Origin: Microbacterium sp. nov. GSS16
Lineage (GTDB): Bacteria > Actinomycetota > Actinomycetes > Actinomycetales > Microbacteriaceae
Assembly: GCF_028198145.1 (NCBI RefSeq)
Contig: NZ_CP116338.1
Location: 124,001-188,000 of the forward strand
Direction: 5' to 3'
Length of the DNA stretch: 64,000 nucleotides
Shown: positions 60,342 to 64,000 of the stretch, one piece after another
Layout: each line of letters begins with the position of its first letter
How positions within the stretch are numbered: the stretch's first letter is position 1
The notes under the pieces: model-generated
Databases searched by the model: none
What the model was told of the DNA's origin: nothing
Seen by the model: the letters and a program-made list of their open reading frames with translations, nothing else
Translations under genes and position numbers: made by a program

Positions 60342-62456
60342 ATGCCAGATTCTGCGGTTCGCCCCTCCTTCTCCGACCGGCTGACCTCGCGCCGAGGCGC
60401 GTGGGTCTCGCTCGGTCTCGTCCTGCTCGTGATGGTGCTGCTGTTCGGCGCGTTCGGCTCGGCCAAGGCCCCCGAGGGCAATGCCTCAGCGCCTGCCGAC
60501 TCCGAGTCGGCGCGCACGAGCGCCCTGCTCGACGAGTTCCCGAACGCCGATCGGCAGTCGGTGCTCGTGGTCACCACACGCGACGACGGCGCGGCACTCA
60601 CCGACGCCGACCTCGCCGGTCTGACGGAGCTGCTGCCCGTGCTCGATGAGCGGACGGATGCCGATGCCACCGGCCCTCTGGTGAGCGAAGACGGTAAGGC
60701 CGCTCTGCTCGTCGCCCCGATCACCGTCGGCGAGACGAACACCGCCACCGCCGAGGTGGTCGGCGACATCCGCGCGGATCTGGCGGACAACCCGATCGAC
60801 GGGCTCAGCTCGCGGGTCACCGGCGGACCGGCGTTCGGCGCCGACGTGGCATCCGCCTTCGAGGGCGCGGACTTCACACTGCTGCTCGTGACGATCCTCA
60901 TCGTCGCCGTGCTGCTGATCATCACCTACCGCTCCCCGGTGCTCTGGCTGATCCCGCTCGTCGTGGTCGCACTCGCCGACGGCCTCGCCGGGCGCATGAC
61001 CGCGGCCGCGGGAGCTGCCTGGAACCTGCAGTTCGATGCCGGGATCATCAGCGTGCTGGTCTTCGGAGCCGGCACGAATTACGCCCTGCTGCTCATCTCG
61101 CGCTACCGCGAGGAGCTGCTCGAGAACGAGAACCACCGGCGCGCGCTGAGCATCGCGTGGCGCCGGACGGCACCCGCCATCCTCGCGTCGAACGTCACCG
61201 TGGTGCTCGCGCTGCTCACCCTCGTGCTCGCCGTCATCCCCGGCACGCACGGCCTGGGCGTCTCGAGCGCGATCGGCCTGCTGATCGCCCTGACCGCCGT
61301 GCTGTTCCTGCTGCCGCCGCTGCTGGCGGTGTGCGGCCGCGGCGTCTTCTGGCCGTTCGTGCCGCGCCCCGGCCAGGCCCGCACCCAGGGTCGCGCCTGG
61401 CGCGCACTGGCCAGCCGGGTCGTGCACCGGCCCGCCCTGAGCCTGATCGGCGGCGTGGCACTGCTGGCCGTCATGGCCACCGGCCTCATCGGCACCTCTG
61501 TCGGACTCGACCAGATCGAGAAGTTCCGCGTGCAGTCCGAGTCGGCCACCGGCCTCGAGGTGCTCTCGCAGCACTTCCCCGCCGGTGAGGCGCAACCGAT
61601 CCTCATCGTCGCCGACAGCGACCACGCCGACGACGTGCTCACCGCGATCGACGACGTCGAGGGCGTGGTGCGGGCGCATCCGGCCGGCGAGACGACCGAC
61701 GGCTCGCTGACAAAGCTCATGGTCACGAGCGAATACGCCCCGAGCACCACCGACAGCCTCGATCAGATCGCCGAGCTGCGCGACGCCGTGCACGATGTGC
61801 CCGGCGCGGATGCCCTGGTCGGCGGCGCCGTCGCGACGGATCTCGACGCCCGTACCGGCAACCAGCAGGACCTGCTGCTGATCGCCCCGCTTGTGCTCGC
61901 CGTCAGCTTCATCGTGCTGCTTGTGCTGCTGAGATCGGTCGTCGCGCCGGTGCTGCTGCTTCTGGTCAACCTCGCCAGCGCGGTCGCCGCGATCGGCGCA
62001 GGCTCGTGGCTCAGTCGGGTGCTGCTCGGCCAGCATGCTCTCGACCTGCAGGTGCCGCTGCTGGCCTTCCTGTTCCTCGTCGCGCTGGGCATCGACTACA
62101 CGATCTTCCTCGTGCACCGCGCCCAGGGCGAGGCGGCGAAGCACGGCACGCGCACCGGCATCGTCGAGGCGGTCACCCACACCGGCGGTGTGATCACCAG
62201 CGCGGGCATCGTGCTGGCAGCCGTCTTCGCCGCGCTGGGAGTGCTGCCCCTGGTCACGCTCGGCCAGCTCGGGCTGATCGTCGGAGTCGGAGTGATCGTC
62301 GACACGCTGGTCGTTCGCACCGTGATCGTTCCCGCGATCTTCGCCCTCGTCGGTGATCGCATCTGGTGGCCGAGCCGCCCGAGCTCTTCGCCCGAGAGCG
62401 GTTCGGAGGAAGAATCGACCCATGAGCCTCGTGAGCATGCCGCTGTCACCCGGTGA
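60342..62456 (+). CDS. MMPL/RND family transporter
   Basis: 704 residues. Twelve hydrophobic segments in two halves, each half with a large external loop. FDAGIISVLVFGAGTNYALL and ISRYREELLENENHRRALSI belong to the first half; LALGIDYTIFLVHRAQGEAA is the second-half equivalent, with the GxD/GxN-Y motif of MMPL proteins (GTNYALL, GIDYTIFL). It should export a lipid or amphiphile by proton-motive force; the substrate is unknown. ATG 60342 has GGAG upstream; the longer open frame has no ribosome-binding site. Its 3' end overlaps the histidine kinase gene by 35 bases. Confidence 0.88.
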   Translation: MPDSAVRPSFSDRLTSRRGAWVSLGLVLLVMVLLFGAFGSAKAPEGNASAPADSESARTSALLDEFPNADRQSVLVVTTRDDGAALTDADLAGLTELLPVLDERTDADATGPLVSEDGKAALLVAPITVGETNTATAEVVGDIRADLADNPIDGLSSRVTGGPAFGADVASAFEGADFTLLLVTILIVAVLLIITYRSPVLWLIPLVVVALADGLAGRMTAAAGAAWNLQFDAGIISVLVFGAGTNYALLLISRYREELLENENHRRALSIAWRRTAPAILASNVTVVLALLTLVLAVIPGTHGLGVSSAIGLLIALTAVLFLLPPLLAVCGRGVFWPFVPRPGQARTQGRAWRALASRVVHRPALSLIGGVALLAVMATGLIGTSVGLDQIEKFRVQSESATGLEVLSQHFPAGEAQPILIVADSDHADDVLTAIDDVEGVVRAHPAGETTDGSLTKLMVTSEYAPSTTDSLDQIAELRDAVHDVPGADALVGGAVATDLDARTGNQQDLLLIAPLVLAVSFIVLLVLLRSVVAPVLLLLVNLASAVAAIGAGSWLSRVLLGQHALDLQVPLLAFLFLVALGIDYTIFLVHRAQGEAAKHGTRTGIVEAVTHTGGVITSAGIVLAAVFAALGVLPLVTLGQLGLIVGVGVIVDTLVVRTVIVPAIFALVGDRIWWPSRPSSSPESGSEEESTHEPREHAAVTR

Positions 62457-63849
62457 CGAGCCCGGCGACGATGGCCGGATGCCCGGTCGCGGCCGCCGCG
62501 AGCGCGGGCACGGGGGCCGGATGGGCCCGGTGTCCGCCGCCCCCACGGTGCGCGCGATGGAGATCGGCCAGCACGTCATCGCCGCCGGGCTCGCCGCGAT
62601 CGGCGTGATCCGGGCGATCGCTGCGGGCACACCCATCGCCGCGGCCGTGATCGCGGGCGTGGCGATCCTCGCCTGGCACACCGCCGGAGCCCTGCTGCCG
62701 CTGCGCGCACGCGCGCACAGCGCGGCCGTGTGGTGGCTCGTGGGCTTCGCCGCCGTGTGGATCGCCGCGGTCGCCGTGTCGTCCGAGTTCGTCTGGGTGG
62801 CCTTCCTGCTCTGGCTGCTGGCCGGTCACCTGCTGCCGCTGCGATGGGGGCTGGTGTTCTCGGGCGTGGTGTTCGGGGTTGTGGCCGTCGGGCCGATCCT
62901 GCATCACGGCACCACCAGCTACGCCAACATCTTCGGGCCGCTCATCGGCGGCATCTTCGCCTACGGCATCTCGCGCGGCTACCTGCAGCTGCTGCGCGAC
63001 GCGGCCGAGCGCGAGCGTCTGCTCGACTCGCTCACCCGAACGCAGCACGAGATGGCCGACCTGCAGGACGAGCTCGCCCTCGCGCAGCGCGAGGCCGGTG
63101 CGATCGCCGAGCGCACGCGCATCTCGCGCGACATCCACGACACGGTCGCGCAAGGGCTCTCATCGATCCGGCTGCTCGCACACGCCGGAGCAGCACGCAG
63201 CACCGACGCAGAAGCGGCGCGCACCCTCTCGCAGTTGGAGGACCTCGCGGGCGCCAGTCTCGGCGATGTGCGTCGCATCGTCGCCGCGCTCGCGCCCGCC
63301 GAGCTGGAGGGCAACGGGCTCGCCGAAGCACTGGAGCGGATGCTGGAGCGCACCGAGCAGGAGGCGGGGCAGCAGTCGCCGCTGCGCACCGAGCTGCACG
63401 TCGACGAGTCACTGCCCACGCTGCCGACGCCCGTCGAGGTCGCTCTGCTGCGCACCGCGCAGTCGGCACTGGCCAACGTGCGCCTGCACGCCAGAGCATC
63501 CCGTGTCGTCGTCAGTCTGATCGACGACGACGGATCGGTGCGGCTCGACATCATCGACGACGGTGTGGGGTTCGATCTGCCCGGCTGGGAGCGCGACGTC
63601 GAGTCGGGCTCGTCGAGCTACGGGCTGCGCTTCATCCGCGCCCGGCTGCGCGAGCTCGGCGGCGGCCTCGACATCGAGAGCGCGCCCGGCGAGGGCACGG
63701 CCATCTCAGTGTCGGTGCCCATCCTCCCCGAGCAGTCGTCACTGGCACCCGCTCAGACCGCAGCACCCGCATCCGAGCGCCCGGCGCCCGCGCACTCCAC
63801 AGCGCCCGCATCCGCCGAGTCGTCATCCGAGACGAAGGAGATCCCGTGA
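62422..63849 (+). CDS. NarL-family sensor histidine kinase
   Basis: 475 residues. Hydrophilic N-terminus (1-44), five or six helices (about 48-185), a coiled coil, then HisKA_3 with phospho-acceptor His239 (RTRISRDIHDTVAQGLSSIR). The HATPase domain (about 350-435) has NVRLHARASRVVV, IDDGVGFD and SYGLRFIRARLRELGGGL. The C-terminal 35 residues are Ala/Pro/Ser-rich. ATG 62422 with GGAGGAAGAA upstream overlaps the MMPL gene, so sensor and transporter are co-translated; the kinase may respond to the state of the membrane the transporter serves. The cognate regulator follows. Confidence 0.88.
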   Translation: MSLVSMPLSPGDEPGDDGRMPGRGRRERGHGGRMGPVSAAPTVRAMEIGQHVIAAGLAAIGVIRAIAAGTPIAAAVIAGVAILAWHTAGALLPLRARAHSAAVWWLVGFAAVWIAAVAVSSEFVWVAFLLWLLAGHLLPLRWGLVFSGVVFGVVAVGPILHHGTTSYANIFGPLIGGIFAYGISRGYLQLLRDAAERERLLDSLTRTQHEMADLQDELALAQREAGAIAERTRISRDIHDTVAQGLSSIRLLAHAGAARSTDAEAARTLSQLEDLAGASLGDVRRIVAALAPAELEGNGLAEALERMLERTEQEAGQQSPLRTELHVDESLPTLPTPVEVALLRTAQSALANVRLHARASRVVVSLIDDDGSVRLDIIDDGVGFDLPGWERDVESGSSSYGLRFIRARLRELGGGLDIESAPGEGTAISVSVPILPEQSSLAPAQTAAPASERPAPAHSTAPASAESSSETKEIP

Positions 63850-64000
63850 CCACCACCGTCCTGCTCGTCGACGACCACCCTGTCGTGCGCAGCGGCCTGC
63901 GCAGTGTGCTCGACACCGACACCGTCCGCGTGGTCGGCGAGGCGGCGACGGGCGAAGAGGCCATCGCCCTGGCCGGTCATCTGCGCCCCGACGTCGTGCT
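63846..64000 (+). CDS. NarL/LuxR-type response regulator (5' part only)
   Basis: The visible 51 codons read TTVLLVDDHPVVRSGLRSVL, then VVGEAATGEEAIALA and RPDVV. These are the start of a receiver domain, with the acidic pair DD, up to just before the phospho-acceptor Asp. The GTG at 63846 overlaps the kinase stop (GTGA). A C-terminal LuxR helix-turn-helix is expected but lies beyond the window. Confidence 0.88.
   Translation, partial: MTTTVLLVDDHPVVRSGLRSVLDTDTVRVVGEAATGEEAIALAGHLRPDVV

Overview
The window is high-GC DNA with gene content typical of a flagellated actinobacterium of the family Microbacteriaceae, most likely Microbacterium. The pointers are a guaB/guaB3 pair, SURF1, a CIRCE-controlled groES without groEL, an Actinobacteria-style flagellar locus, no mycolate genes, and frequent NTGA or TGATG start/stop overlaps. 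I saw no rRNA, tRNA, CRISPR array, prophage or insertion sequence. The genus is inferred from gene content, not from a search.

Positions 1-15000, mostly minus strand, hold a GlsB-like membrane protein, guaA, a DUF3817 membrane protein, a 1,537-residue secreted ExeM-type nuclease fused to a 5'-nucleotidase, SURF1, guaB3 (the catalytic Cys is Ser), an AbiEi/DUF559-type gene flanked by inverted repeats, a PLP-dependent lyase with a GPH-type symporter, and guaB. Positions 15200-20700 hold a branched-chain amino acid ABC transporter. Its permeases and ATPases (livHMGF) are on the plus strand, with an extra extracytoplasmic domain on LivH. The binding lipoprotein is convergent. RarD follows.

Positions 21867-32769 are the most interesting region. 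It looks like a counterpart of the mycobacterial ini (isoniazid-inducible) envelope-stress locus in a lineage without mycolic acids. On the plus strand are a membrane-anchored Hsp70 ATPase domain, an 847-residue LuxR-type regulatory ATPase (compare IniR), an IniB-like protein and a four-helix membrane protein. On the minus strand are an Asp/Asn/Ser-repeat protein sharing a core of about 65 residues with the IniB-like protein, a 70-residue acidic protein and two dynamin-like GTPases (IniA/IniC-like). The IniB-like gene and the repeat-protein gene share promoter-region motifs, which suggests co-regulation. The two arms converge and overlap by 180 bp.

Positions 33000-43200 hold groES with two CIRCE operators, a THUMP-like methyltransferase, and a long minus-strand gene train. 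From its upstream end the train runs: pseudo-receiver regulator, histidine kinase, degenerate GGDEF membrane protein, tsaB, rimI, tsaD, a DUF4190-like protein and two paralogous membrane proteins.

Positions 43477-60105 are a flagellar locus. flgN-flgK-flgL-fliW run leftward. fliA, flagellin, fliD, fliS, a small FliT-like gene, then flgB-flgC-fliE-fliF-fliG-fliH-fliI-fliJ-fliK-flgD-flgE run rightward. Three matched sites of the form TAAC-N15-GYCGATAG are probable FliA promoters for the flgN, flagellin and flgB units. The window ends with an MMPL transporter and a NarL-type two-component pair, the response regulator being cut by the edge.
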